A model generated the notes under the pieces. That model was not told where the DNA came from. It worked only from the letters and a program-made list of their open reading frames with translations, and ran no database searches. Below are positions 43,959 through 52,323 of a stretch of 64,000 nt of DNA, in pieces; position 1 is the stretch's first letter, and each line of letters starts with the position of its first letter. The position numbers and the translations under genes are program-made. This stretch comes from an uncultured Succiniclasticum sp. Its GTDB lineage: Bacteria > Bacillota > Negativicutes > Acidaminococcales > Acidaminococcaceae. The stretch is taken from positions 62,001 to 126,000 of the forward strand of contig CADCHY010000006.1 of assembly GCA_902801365.1 (NCBI GenBank), given 5' to 3'.

Positions 43959-44064
43959 TACCTCGTGGGAAAATAGGTGTAAATTGCGGGAATTCATTTC
44001 AGTGTCAACATGTAACCGGGCAGAAAGAGTCATTCTGCGTTAAAGCCGGTTCGTTACTAAAAAA

Positions 44065-44092
44065 ATGGAGGGGAAGCTAGTTCCCTCTCCAT
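44065..44092 (-). terminator. Terminator downstream of the lipoprotein gene at 44113
   Basis: An 11-12 base imperfect stem (arms 44065-44075 and 44081-44092) with a short loop. On the - strand it is followed by a run of seven T. Confidence 0.88.
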
Positions 44093-44112
44093 TAATGGTG
44101 GCAGTTATTTTA

Positions 44113-44697
44113 TTATTTAAAAGTCTGTTTGTAAAGTTCTTCCAATTTTCCTTTTTCACCGGTTTCCTTGGTTACATGGTATTTAACCACACGCACGCTG
44201 CGCAGTTTTTCCGTTTTCCCGTCGGTGGTCATATCAATATGGGCAAAGTGCTGTTCGTTGATCTTTTTGCCTTTGTCATTTTCAAACTGGCTGTCGTGAT
44301 GTCCGTCCAGTTCTGCAGTCCAGCGATAGGTGTAAACCTGTGCTCCTTTTCTCTGCGGGGCAGTATTGAACGTCCAGATCCCGCCACGGTGTTTTTTGGG
44401 ATCTTTCTCTGCAATCTTAATGGGTTTTGCCTGTTTTTCAAATTCCTTAATGACTTCGTCCGTCATGGGAGGCAGCTTGTTCACATCGTCCAGATGTAAT
44501 GCATACCTGTACATACTTGATTTGGGAACCGGTTTAACTTTTGCCTGTTTTACTTCCGGAGCCTTGTCCTGTTTCTGCGTCGTAGTGGTGGCAGGTTTCG
44601 GGTCCTCTTTCTTCTTGTCCCCGCCGCCACAGCCCATGGTTGCAAATAACGATACAACAACAGCGCCGGCCAGCAGGCCTTTGGTTATTTTGTTCAT
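44113..44697 (-). CDS. Predicted lipoprotein of unknown function
   Basis: A 194-residue protein with lipobox TMGC near residue 23, a Gly and Lys/Pro/Thr-rich spacer, and a basic mature domain (VYTYRWTAELDGHHDSQFEN, VRVVKYHVTKETGEKGKLEE). The N-terminal part is like the lipoprotein at 37841. Not recognised. GGAGG lies upstream of ATG 44697. It is monocistronic, with its own promoter (44765-44793) and terminator (44065-44092). Confidence 0.68.
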   Translation of the reverse strand: MNKITKGLLAGAVVVSLFATMGCGGGDKKKEDPKPATTTTQKQDKAPEVKQAKVKPVPKSSMYRYALHLDDVNKLPPMTDEVIKEFEKQAKPIKIAEKDPKKHRGGIWTFNTAPQRKGAQVYTYRWTAELDGHHDSQFENDKGKKINEQHFAHIDMTTDGKTEKLRSVRVVKYHVTKETGEKGKLEELYKQTFK

Positions 44698-44764
44698 AAA
44701 TGATCATCCTCCTTTATTTATAGAAAATGTGTTACAACATGAATGCCGTAAAAACATCCATAAA

Positions 44765-44793
44765 ATTTTATCATTTCATACATTCTTTGTAAA
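44765..44793 (-). promoter_or_regulatory. Promoter of the lipoprotein gene at 44113
   Basis: On the - strand TTTACA (44788-44793) and TAAAAT (44765-44770) lie 17 bases apart. Each matches consensus at five of six positions, with a TG extension before the -10 box. Confidence 0.65.
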
Positions 44794-44813
44794 TGCTGCA
44801 GTGATACACTGTC

Positions 44814-45590
44814 TTAATCCCTGTAAAACCACGCTTCCCGACCGTTGATGCATAACACTTTGCCTCCCGCATTCGCATTGTCTTCGATAGAAACATAGGC
44901 ATAAAATTTTCCGGTGGCATCATACAGTTTAAAGATCGGATTATAGTTGCCTTCGTGCATCACTTTATAACTGCCTGCGGCCGCTGTTTTATACACACCG
45001 TTTTCGTCAGTTTTTGGTTTTGGATCGGGGCCCACCCACTGAGGGGAATATGCGGTCCAATTTTCTTTGGTAAACTCATATCGTACGACAGAAGCGTTTG
45101 CCCAGCTGCGCAATGTCCACGTGCCGATGATATCTGTATCGGCAACGGCAGGCTTTCCGTTCATCTTTTTATATTCAAATGTTTCGCCGGGTTTCAGATA
45201 GTTAAAGCCGGATTCTGTAACGGTAAAGCGGATACCGGTCTGCGTTTTTTCAAAAATACCGCGGAAGTTCTGGTCGTCATTGACAGAACCCTGATTAATG
45301 GACAGCTTGTCACCGCTGATGTTGGCATAGCCGTCGGCATGGGCCAGACGGTAAAAGAAAAAGTCAACGTAATACCCGCCGGTCTGGGGATTGGCTTCTT
45401 TTATGGTCAGTTTGGAATTCATGTCATTGATACATTCCCAGGTACCCAGGTACATTTTGTCCGTGGTTTCATAATATTTCGGGTCGCGCACGTCCGGACC
45501 GGCGCCGTTGGGGCCGGACCCGGCAAGCACGGCACCATGCAATGCCATTGCAAAAATCAGAAAACAGACGGCTAATACTTTCTTAATCAA
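44814..45590 (-). CDS. Exported hypothetical protein
   Basis: A 258-residue secreted protein (signal IKKVLAVCFLIFAMALHGAVLA). The mature part contains two lipocalin-like openings, LGTWECINDMNSKLTI and IGTWTLRSWANASVV. This suggests two related strand-rich halves such as seen in small binding barrels. The C-terminus is GKVLCINGREAWFYRD. TTG 45590 is used as start because GGAGG stands nine bases upstream. Function not known. Confidence 0.62.
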   Translation of the reverse strand: MIKKVLAVCFLIFAMALHGAVLAGSGPNGAGPDVRDPKYYETTDKMYLGTWECINDMNSKLTIKEANPQTGGYYVDFFFYRLAHADGYANISGDKLSINQGSVNDDQNFRGIFEKTQTGIRFTVTESGFNYLKPGETFEYKKMNGKPAVADTDIIGTWTLRSWANASVVRYEFTKENWTAYSPQWVGPDPKPKTDENGVYKTAAAGSYKVMHEGNYNPIFKLYDATGKFYAYVSIEDNANAGGKVLCINGREAWFYRD

Positions 45591-45646
45591 TTGAAATCGC
45601 CTCCTTACAGTTCAAACATTAACGTGGGATGGTTTTGCTTACACCG

Positions 45647-46738
45647 TCAGACCTTACTGCCGCAGTTTTCACAGAATTTGCTGTCCGGTTTTAGCGGCGC
45701 GCCACAGTTCTGACAGTAGAGCGCCTGTGCAACACCGGCTGCTACCGATGCGTTTTGTTCGCCTGCCAGGGAAACAGCATGTTGCGGATCGTCCTGAGGC
45801 AATGTGTCCTCAGGGGGACTGTCTGCCTGCTGCGATTCTTCCGGCCGGTTGTTTTGCTTCAGTTGTTTCTGGCGTTCAATCGCCTGCAGACGCAGCTGTT
45901 CTTTACGCGCCAGTCGATCGGAAGCAATCCGGTTGCTTTTCTTATTCTTTAAGTAGAAATGGACGCCGACACCGGCAAGCAAAACCAGAAACGCGATGCC
46001 GGAAACAATACGTGTGAAGCGTTTGGCTGCTTCAGCCTCCGGACTTTCTTCGGTGCTCTTACCATTTTTTCCGTCAGTCTTTTCAGTATTTTTGCTGCTG
46101 CCATTCTCCTTATTTTTGTTTGCATCAGCAGATGTTTTTTTGTTGCCTGTGTCAGGAGTTGTTTTTTTATCCGAACTGTAGTTATTTACCGGATGGCCTG
46201 CAACCGCTGCCAGAACATCCTCTCTGGCGGACAGGATCAGTTTGTTGACGGTAGTGACTTTCTGGTTAAACTTACTGTCTCCGCTTTTATTGGTCAGGAC
46301 AAAGCTTTCGACGACTTCCAGCGTATCCGCATCTTTGGGAACTGTGTAGTTAAGGAACACACTGCTGGTGTTTTCTTTTCGGAAACTCTGGGTTTTAATG
46401 ACTGTGTCTCCTCTTTTGACGGTAACCTGCATACGTACAAGACTGGTACGGCCTGTGATGGGAAGTTCCTTTGCATTTTTTAAGGCGCCCCGGATCACAA
46501 ATTTTAATTTGCTTTCCGGTTTGATTTTGCCTATATAGGTATGCATCTTATCTTTTAGTCCTGCGTAGCGGAAATCTTCCGCCCCTTCCGCGTCTACCGT
46601 TATGGCGGTCAGTCCCTGTTCAACGACAGGAGCGGCGGGTACCCGTCGCAGTTCAGCGAAACAGGGCAAAGAGAAAAGACAGAAAAGGATGGTAAGAATT
46701 GTCAGCTTTGCGATTATTTTACTGAAAGTTTTCATCAT
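45647..46738 (-). CDS. Membrane protein with extracytoplasmic domain and cytosolic zinc ribbon
   Basis: A 363-residue protein with an unusual topology. A signal peptide (residues 1-28, ending CFAELRR) precedes an extracytoplasmic strand-rich domain to about residue 180. A Lys/Asn/Ser/Thr-rich linker and one membrane segment near residues 241-260 (IVSGIAFLVLLAGVGVHFYL) follow. Then comes a Gln/Arg-rich helix and a C-terminal zinc ribbon CQNCGAPLKPDSKFCENCG. The ribbon should lie in the cytosol. Such a layout could carry information across the membrane, but that is inference. ATG 46738 has GGAG six bases upstream. Confidence 0.68.
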   Translation of the reverse strand: MMKTFSKIIAKLTILTILFCLFSLPCFAELRRVPAAPVVEQGLTAITVDAEGAEDFRYAGLKDKMHTYIGKIKPESKLKFVIRGALKNAKELPITGRTSLVRMQVTVKRGDTVIKTQSFRKENTSSVFLNYTVPKDADTLEVVESFVLTNKSGDSKFNQKVTTVNKLILSAREDVLAAVAGHPVNNYSSDKKTTPDTGNKKTSADANKNKENGSSKNTEKTDGKNGKSTEESPEAEAAKRFTRIVSGIAFLVLLAGVGVHFYLKNKKSNRIASDRLARKEQLRLQAIERQKQLKQNNRPEESQQADSPPEDTLPQDDPQHAVSLAGEQNASVAAGVAQALYCQNCGAPLKPDSKFCENCGSKV

Positions 46739-46762
46739 TCTCAGCTCCATTATCAATCATTT

Positions 46763-46812
46763 TTAAGGAAGCACCGGTCAGCGTGCAGACGAATTAATCA
46801 GCGTTTCTTTAA
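46763..46812. repeat. Small palindromic repeat, copy B
   Basis: About 48 bases, with ends AAGGAAGC and GTTTCTTT in inverted orientation. Bases 46774-46812 match the left half of copy A (37124-37163) in opposite orientation with only a few differences. The element overlaps the last codon and stop of the zinc-ribbon membrane protein gene at 46809. Confidence 0.65.
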
Positions 46813-48497
46813 CTTATAATTGCCGCTACGCTGCCAATTAAAATGAGCAGCAGCGCACCGCCTAAAAACAAACCTGTACCGCCCATCATCCGCAACGTTT
46901 TGATGAGCCCCCAGCTTTCGCCGTTCTCATCCTTCACGCCTACGCCGAACATGGACAGTACGGTGAGCTTCCGTGAATCGCTGTCACCAATCAGTTTTTC
47001 CCGGCCGTTCTCCAGAATCTCATAAATAAACGGATGGTCAAAGGCGTCCATGCGAATCCCTTTTGACAGATACAGCAGGGCGATGATGAAGGCGATGCAA
47101 TACCAGGCCGCGCCGTATCCCGGGGAAAAGCTGTCCATAAACTTTTCGCCTTCCTTCATGCTGGCCCAACGGAAGAATGCAGCGATGATGGCAGGTAAAA
47201 ACACTGTAACGAAGGTGTTCACAATAACGGTAACCATGCGGCTTATCGGATAAAAGCGAAGATGCACCGGTACCAGTTTTCCTTCGTCGTTTCTCTCCCG
47301 GAAGACCGGTGTATTATCGTAGGGGTTTTCCAAAACGTCTTCCCCTTCCGCTATGGAAAGGGCATTTCCCTTGCGTTCCGCTTTGGCCGCTTCCGTTTTT
47401 AATACGATGCTGCGCACCACCTCGCTGCTGTTTTGCGAAAACATAACCCCGTAAATGATAAAGGGCACGGCGGTGATATACAGGCCAACCCATGCATTGC
47501 CGAATAAAAATGTCAGGAGAAGGAAGGTGCCCAGGGTGTACAGGAACCAGTTCCACAGCCAGGGTCTGGACTTTTTCTCGCGCCCGGTAGAGACGGCGAT
47601 GCGTCCGGTCTGGCCGTTCATGACCGCAGTTACGCCCGTGTCTTTATATTTGGCTTTGATAAAATAAACCGGAAGCAATACCGGCATGGTCAGCAGATTA
47701 CCGGACCGTAAACGGATGTCGACGCCCTCGGTCTGCATGACCCGTTCCACTTCCGGCAGGAAATCTTCTTCCACTTCCTGCAGGATACGCTTTTCCGTCT
47801 GGGCGTCGGAAATGTCGGACAGTTTTACATTCTGTCCGGCAATATATCCGTATTCAAAAGGACGGGCTTCCGACCAGTCAAAGGGCTCCATGGCGTTTAA
47901 CGTCAGGTTGTCCAGTTGTTTGGAAGTATTCACCGCAGTGCCGTCCAGATATCCGTCGCAGTAAAAACTGCGATTTGTTTCATCCCGGGTCACGGTGGCG
48001 GACACGGGTCCCCGGGCCAGCTGGTAAGGCAGGTAATAGCCTTTGAACTGGTCCATGTTGGAAAGGACTGCCTGGCCTTCCGGTGTTTTTTCATTTTCAT
48101 GAGCCCACTCCAGCATCCGTTTTTTCGCCTCTTCCGGGGTAATGAAAAAAGGAATGATCAGTTCCGGCATCTGCTCCGGACGCAGCAGATCCTTCCGGAT
48201 CAGTTTGCTGCCGCAGAAGTCACAGGTACCGGAAGCCTCCCCTGCTTTAAAAATCACCTGGGCCCCGCAGGTGGGACAGGAGTGCTCTTCCAGAGCCTGA
48301 CCTGTCGAACTGGCTTTTATATTCTTTTTGTTCAGGTCGCGCCACTGGCTCATCTTCCGTTCCACTTCCTGGATTCCTGAAACCTGTCCGCAGTTCGGGC
48401 AACTGTAGGTCTGGCGTATAATGTCGAAACCTGCGGGAGCACCGCAGTTTTTACAAAAAATACGAAGGGGATTCATTTTCTTTCGGGTTTCCTCCAT
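46809..48497 (-). CDS. Membrane protein with N-terminal TFIIB-type zinc ribbons
   Basis: A 562-residue inner-membrane protein. Two zinc ribbons lie at the N-terminus (CKNCGAPAGF/CPNCGQVSG and CPTCGAQVIF/CDFCGSKLI). A cytosolic domain follows with PVYFIKAKYK...VMNGQTGRIAV, shared with the soluble protein at 30475. About five membrane segments lie between residues 320 and 560. The general plan (zinc ribbons plus C-terminal membrane region) recalls YdjG of the Bacillus pspA/ydj operon, but no pspA gene is nearby. AAGGAG precedes ATG 48497. The promoter is at 48559-48588. Confidence 0.72.
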   Translation of the reverse strand: MEETRKKMNPLRIFCKNCGAPAGFDIIRQTYSCPNCGQVSGIQEVERKMSQWRDLNKKNIKASSTGQALEEHSCPTCGAQVIFKAGEASGTCDFCGSKLIRKDLLRPEQMPELIIPFFITPEEAKKRMLEWAHENEKTPEGQAVLSNMDQFKGYYLPYQLARGPVSATVTRDETNRSFYCDGYLDGTAVNTSKQLDNLTLNAMEPFDWSEARPFEYGYIAGQNVKLSDISDAQTEKRILQEVEEDFLPEVERVMQTEGVDIRLRSGNLLTMPVLLPVYFIKAKYKDTGVTAVMNGQTGRIAVSTGREKKSRPWLWNWFLYTLGTFLLLTFLFGNAWVGLYITAVPFIIYGVMFSQNSSEVVRSIVLKTEAAKAERKGNALSIAEGEDVLENPYDNTPVFRERNDEGKLVPVHLRFYPISRMVTVIVNTFVTVFLPAIIAAFFRWASMKEGEKFMDSFSPGYGAAWYCIAFIIALLYLSKGIRMDAFDHPFIYEILENGREKLIGDSDSRKLTVLSMFGVGVKDENGESWGLIKTLRMMGGTGLFLGGALLLILIGSVAAIIS

Positions 48498-48558
48498 GGC
48501 GTCGCGCTCCTTTCCACAAATTTGTAATGGATACTGTAAGGGCTTGTTTCTTATTTAC

Positions 48559-48588
48559 ATTATATCATACGGGCAGAAAAATTGTTAA
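48559..48588 (-). promoter_or_regulatory. Promoter of the zinc-ribbon membrane protein gene
   Basis: On the - strand TTAACA (48583-48588) and a perfect TATAAT (48559-48564) are 18 bases apart, with the TG extension just before the -10 box. The leader is about 55 bases. Confidence 0.7.
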
Positions 48589-48683
48589 AAATACGGGAAT
48601 CACGTAAGAACAATTTAATTTAATTATGTAATTTAATTAGTAATTTATCAAAACAGAATCTTTATTTTCGTGTATGAAATGTG

Positions 48684-48689
48684 TATAAT
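48684..48689 (+). promoter_or_regulatory. -10 box candidate for the repeat-containing zinc-finger gene
   Basis: A perfect TATAAT stands 81 bases before ATG 48771. The sequence 17 bases upstream (TTTATT) is a poor -35 box. The surrounding 100 bases are extremely AT-rich and could act as an UP-like element. The gene itself has AAGGAGG before its start. Confidence 0.4.
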
Positions 48690-48770
48690 AAAAAATAGGA
48701 GGAACATTGCATTCAGGAAAGTATTGTAAAAGTATTTTATCTTTTATTTTTAATCATAAGGAGGTTCACA

Positions 48771-50015
48771 ATGGGATTCTTTGGCAGCTTATTTGAAAAG
48801 AGACAGTGCTCTATCTGCGGAAAGGAAATGGGACTGACGGAACGCAAAGAATTGTCCGGCGGCAATCTGTGTGATGACTGTGCGGAAAAGCTTTCCGACT
48901 GGTTTTCAACAGAAGCCCGCAAAGCTTCCACTCCCCAGCAGATTCAGGAGCATCTCGCTTATCGTGAACAGAACCGGCAGGCGGTAGCGCAGTTCCGTGC
49001 GACCCGTACCATCGGGAAATCTACCAAGGTTTATCTGGACGAGATGAACCGGAAATTCATGGTTTCAAGCGCAAGTGATTTACAGAAAGACAATCCGGAC
49101 GTCATTGACGCTTCCGCTATTACCAATGTTGCAGTTGACATCAATGAATCCAAACATGAACTGCGTACCAAAAATGAAGAAGGCAGGAGCGTTTCCTATA
49201 ACCCGCCCCGTTACGATTTTTCCTACGATTTCTATGTAGATATAGATGTAAGCCATCCTCACTGCAGTCACAGACGTATCAAAGTAAACAGCAGCAGTGT
49301 CTGGGTACGGTATGACTACCTTCAGGCCAGAGGCATGAGCGGTTTTGGCAACCGCACCATGGGCAATTCGTTTAATGCTGGCGGAAATATGAACAATATG
49401 GGCAATATGGGTGCGGCAGCCGGTATTATAGGCGCCGTCATCAACGGCATTCAGAACAGCATGAACGCCAACAATCCCGCCGCTATGTATCCGCCGGAAT
49501 ATCAGGAAAATATGGCGATTGCGGAAGATATCCGCGTATCTTTGTTGAATCTTCGCAACCCGGGATCTGCAGTGCCGAATCCCGGAATGGGTATGGGTGC
49601 CAACGCCGGCATGGGAACCGTAGGCGGTGTGGCCGGTATGGCAGCGGCCGGTGGTATGGCAGCAGGAATGCCTCCGCAGGGTTATCCCGGACAGATGCCG
49701 CAACAGGGTTATCCGCAGCAGGGTTATCCCGGACAGATGCCGCAACAGGGCTATCCGCAACAGGGTTATCCCGGACAGATGCCACAACAGGGCTATCCGC
49801 AGCAGGGTTACCCCGGACAGATGCCGCAACAGGGCTATCCGCAGCAGGGTTACCCCGGACAGATGCCGCAACAGGGCTATCCGCAGCAGGGTTATCCCGG
49901 ACAGATGCCACAACAGGGCTATCCGCAGCAGGCAGATGGCACTTGGACCTGCCCTAACTGTGGAACGCCGAATCAGGGTCAGTTCTGCACAGGTTGCGGT
50001 GCGCCGAAGCAGTAA
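48771..50015 (+). CDS. DUF4428-like zinc-finger protein with Pro/Gln/Gly/Tyr repeats and C-terminal zinc ribbon
   Basis: A 414-residue protein without membrane segment or signal. The N-terminus ([20 protein letters not shown], then [12 protein letters not shown]) is a DUF4428-type finger. A conserved middle domain (residues 75-190) follows, then a Gly/Met/Asn-rich stretch. Next come six copies of a 14-residue unit [14 protein letters not shown] (the last truncated). The protein ends in a zinc ribbon [20 protein letters not shown]. The low-complexity part may promote self-association, as Pro/Gln/Tyr-rich repeats do elsewhere (inference). It is the only + strand gene between 17 and 64 kb and ends at a bidirectional terminator. 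Confidence 0.75.
   Translation: MGFFGSLFEKRQCSICGKEMGLTERKELSGGNLCDDCAEKLSDWFSTEARKASTPQQIQEHLAYREQNRQAVAQFRATRTIGKSTKVYLDEMNRKFMVSSASDLQKDNPDVIDASAITNVAVDINESKHELRTKNEEGRSVSYNPPRYDFSYDFYVDIDVSHPHCSHRRIKVNSSSVWVRYDYLQARGMSGFGNRTMGNSFNAGGNMNNMGNMGAAAGIIGAVINGIQNSMNANNPAAMYPPEYQENMAIAEDIRVSLLNLRNPGSAVPNPGMGMGANAGMGTVGGVAGMAAAGGMAAGMPPQGYPGQMPQQGYPQQGYPGQMPQQGYPQQGYPGQMPQQGYPQQGYPGQMPQQGYPQQGYPGQMPQQGYPQQGYPGQMPQQGYPQQADGTWTCPNCGTPNQGQFCTGCGAPKQ
49689..49931 (+). repeat. 42-bp tandem repeat inside the zinc-finger gene (six units)
   Basis: Five complete 42-bp units and a sixth of 33 bp, each encoding [14 protein letters not shown] or its first 11 residues. Units differ only at synonymous positions (for example CCG or CCA, TAT or TAC). 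That points to recent expansion and a length that may vary between strains. It stays in frame because 42 is a multiple of three. Confidence 0.92.
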
Positions 50016-50071
50016 TAAAAACATCGATTTAACAGTCCGTAAAAAAGTTATAAGTGATTGTGTATAATATT

Positions 50072-50104
50072 ATAGCGCTCTTGCTAATTTAGCAGGAGCG
50101 CTAT
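50072..50104. terminator. Bidirectional terminator between the zinc-finger gene and maf
   Basis: ATAGCGCTC (50072-50080) pairs with GAGCGCTAT (50096-50104), and an inner TGCTA/TAGCA extends the stem across one wobble pair. It lies between convergent genes. Confidence 0.85.
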
Positions 50105-50126
50105 TCTTATATTCTTCTGACTGTTA

Positions 50127-50816
50127 TTAAATTATAGAATCAACGCCTGCCCTGCGTAACATTTCATAAACTGCAGTTAACGGCAGACCGACCACATTAT
50201 CATAACTGCCTTCGATTCTTTCCACTAACACGGCCCCTTTGCCCTGTATCCCGTAGGCTCCTGCTTTATCCAGCGGTTCCCCGGTTCCCACGTACCAATT
50301 GATTTCCTCTTCAGCAAGCCTGCGGAAATGAACACTGGTGGTTACGACCTGAAGCAACGCCTTTTCCTTATACAGAACGGCTGTTGCCGTTTTTACAGTA
50401 TGCGCCTTACCTGACAGGACATTTAACATGTATTTCGCATCCGCCCTGTCAGATGGTTTGCCTAAGATTTGTTCGCCCAAAACGACAATAGTGTCGGCAG
50501 CCACTACAGGGAAACTCGTACCTGTTACTTTCGCTGCAGCCCTTCCTTTACATAACGCGTTGTAAGCGCAGACCAGATCTGCATTCCGGTAAGGCAAAAG
50601 CAAGGTCATGTCTTTTTCAGAAATAACGGAATCATTTTCGATGTTTCCGTTTTCGCCGGAATATAAAAACCGATTTCGCAGACTTTCTAGCGCTTCTATT
50701 GCTTCATCAACCGTTTCAGCTTCTGCAAAAGGCAGTGAATGAACCTCCACTGTCCATCCCATCTGTAGCAAAAGTTGCAAACGTCGCGGCGAACCGGATG
50801 CCAGGAAAATTTTCAT
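50127..50816 (-). CDS. maf: Maf-family nucleoside triphosphate pyrophosphatase
   Basis: House-cleaning enzyme that hydrolyses non-canonical or dTTP/UTP-type nucleotides, also known as septum formation inhibitor Maf. Motifs: IFLASGSPRRLQLLLQMGW at the start, VVAADTIVVL in the centre and LDKAGAYGIQGKGAVLVERI near the end. At 229 residues it is 35-40 longer than usual. The extra residues lie near positions 50-85 (RNRFLYSGENGN to LLLPYRNADL), between the substrate loop and the conserved ALCKGRAAA helix. ATG 50816 is used, as it opens the conserved motif. Confidence 0.88.
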   Translation of the reverse strand: MKIFLASGSPRRLQLLLQMGWTVEVHSLPFAEAETVDEAIEALESLRNRFLYSGENGNIENDSVISEKDMTLLLPYRNADLVCAYNALCKGRAAAKVTGTSFPVVAADTIVVLGEQILGKPSDRADAKYMLNVLSGKAHTVKTATAVLYKEKALLQVVTTSVHFRRLAEEEINWYVGTGEPLDKAGAYGIQGKGAVLVERIEGSYDNVVGLPLTAVYEMLRRAGVDSII

Positions 50817-50855
50817 AACAAATTTTACCTCGTGCATTTAACTGCTTAAAAAAAT

Positions 50856-50904
50856 CTCCTGTGATACCAGTATGAATCTCATGACACATTAGGTATAACA
50901 GGAG
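50856..50904 (-). terminator. Terminator after the glycosyltransferase gene
   Basis: CTCCTGTGATACC (50856-50868) and GGTATAACAGGAG (50892-50904) pair at 12 of 13 positions around a 23-base loop. On the - strand a run of seven T follows. It separates the glycosyltransferase from maf. Confidence 0.75.
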
Positions 50905-50958
50905 GTTATTTTTTGATTTTAAAGAGCATTTTAATAAAAACAACAAAGAATCAGCAGA

Positions 50959-52242
50959 TTATTTTTTCTTAAAAGCTACTTGTTTCGGTCCCACATTCAC
51001 TACGTCATCAGGGATGATTACATCATCGAAACTGATGCTGCGGGTGTGAAGAGTGTGGCACCATTCGTGTTCGTTCCGGTGCAGGAAACCGAGCATCACA
51101 ATGGGAATCCAGCTATAAATAAAGATAGGATATGCCAGAAGATACAGCCAGGACTTAAAGGAAGCCCGAATCTTCCAGAGCACCGCAACCGGGAAGATAT
51201 ACTGCCCTACACCAATGATCTGCCATACCTGGATGGGCAGTACTTCATACAATACGTTTGTGTAGAAGGGAACCAGGTTGTAAATGTAAGTGCAAATTAC
51301 AAAGAAGGTGGACAGAAGCAGGAAATACGGCTGCACCAGATTGATCATACCGTCCAGCACTACGATGTTGTGCTCGGTGATCCCCTTCCATAACATTTTG
51401 GGGATGTAGCGGTTGGCCACGTCGAAATGTCCCTGCGCCCAACGTTTGCGCTGATTCCAGGCTGCCTTGAAGGTTAAAGGCTTTTCATCATAGATGACTG
51501 CGTCATGGGCCCAGGTGGTAGGAATATTCTCCATCAGGGCCTTCATGGTGAATTCCATATCTTCTGTCAGGCAGGTAGCACCCCAGCCATACTGTTTCAG
51601 GAGTTTAGTATCGATGCACATGCCGGTACCGCCCAGCACGCAGGAAAGTCCGATGTTATATTTTGCCAGATGCCAGATGTGATTCACGATCCAGAAAGAA
51701 ATGGAGAACATGCCGGACACCCAGGTGTCTTCCGGATTTTTGGAGTCCATATAGCCCTGAATCAGACGCTCCCCGCTGCACAGATGGTTGTTCATGATTT
51801 TCAGGAAGTCCGGATGCACCAGATTATCTGCGTCAAATACACAGACTGCATCGTACTTCCGTTCCAGACCGAACAGGCGGTGGAACATCCATTCCATGGC
51901 AAAGCCTTTACCCTTGCCGGTTTCGCTGAAGCGTTCATAAACGATGGCTCCGGCGTTGCGGGCGGCTTCTGCCGTTTTATCCACGCAGTTGTCCGCTACG
52001 ACGAAGATATCGTATAATTTGTTGGAATAATTCAGCTGCTTCAAGTTTTCAACCAGCTTGGCAATGACCTGCTGCTCGTTATGCGCGCAGACGATGAGAG
52101 CGAAAGTACTCTTTTCCGCGAACTGTTTCGTCTCTTTCATTTTGCCGAAGAGACCGAACCAGGAAACCACAAAATAATAGATGGTAAAGAATACGATGAT
52201 TAATTGCAGTGGGATCATCACCACGTCGTAATTAAAATGCAT
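50959..52242 (-). CDS. Membrane-bound family 2 glycosyltransferase
   Basis: A 427-residue processive-type GT2 enzyme of the BcsA/HasA class. One membrane segment lies at the N-terminus (VMIPLQLIIVFFTIYYFVVSW) and about three at the C-terminus. Catalytic motifs: LIVCAHNEQQ, VVADNCVDKT, VFDADN (D-x-D), TEDMEFT and QRKRWAQGH. It should use a nucleotide sugar to make an exported polysaccharide or lipid-linked glycan; sugar and product are unknown. It follows pssA by 81 bases without a terminator between them, so co-transcription is likely. Confidence 0.85.
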   Translation of the reverse strand: MHFNYDVVMIPLQLIIVFFTIYYFVVSWFGLFGKMKETKQFAEKSTFALIVCAHNEQQVIAKLVENLKQLNYSNKLYDIFVVADNCVDKTAEAARNAGAIVYERFSETGKGKGFAMEWMFHRLFGLERKYDAVCVFDADNLVHPDFLKIMNNHLCSGERLIQGYMDSKNPEDTWVSGMFSISFWIVNHIWHLAKYNIGLSCVLGGTGMCIDTKLLKQYGWGATCLTEDMEFTMKALMENIPTTWAHDAVIYDEKPLTFKAAWNQRKRWAQGHFDVANRYIPKMLWKGITEHNIVVLDGMINLVQPYFLLLSTFFVICTYIYNLVPFYTNVLYEVLPIQVWQIIGVGQYIFPVAVLWKIRASFKSWLYLLAYPIFIYSWIPIVMLGFLHRNEHEWCHTLHTRSISFDDVIIPDDVVNVGPKQVAFKKK

Positions 52243-52323
52243 TTGGACCTATGCACCTTTTCCTTTCCTTAACCTTGTACAACCATTACTGACTAAAAGA
52301 CTTTGCGCAATATCAATACTAAA

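Noticed and set aside
48697-48790. Short upstream reading frame with its own AGGAGG ahead of the zinc-finger gene
   Set aside because: A 29-codon frame exists (TTG start) but has no sequence features and would overlap the main gene start.
49689-49931. CRISPR array
   Set aside because: The units are directly contiguous, in frame, coding and without spacers.
49080-50024. A long - strand frame rich in Leu-Arg-Ile-Ala repeats
   Set aside because: It mirrors the 42-bp repeat of the + strand zinc-finger gene; the + strand product has clear zinc motifs and a ribosome site.
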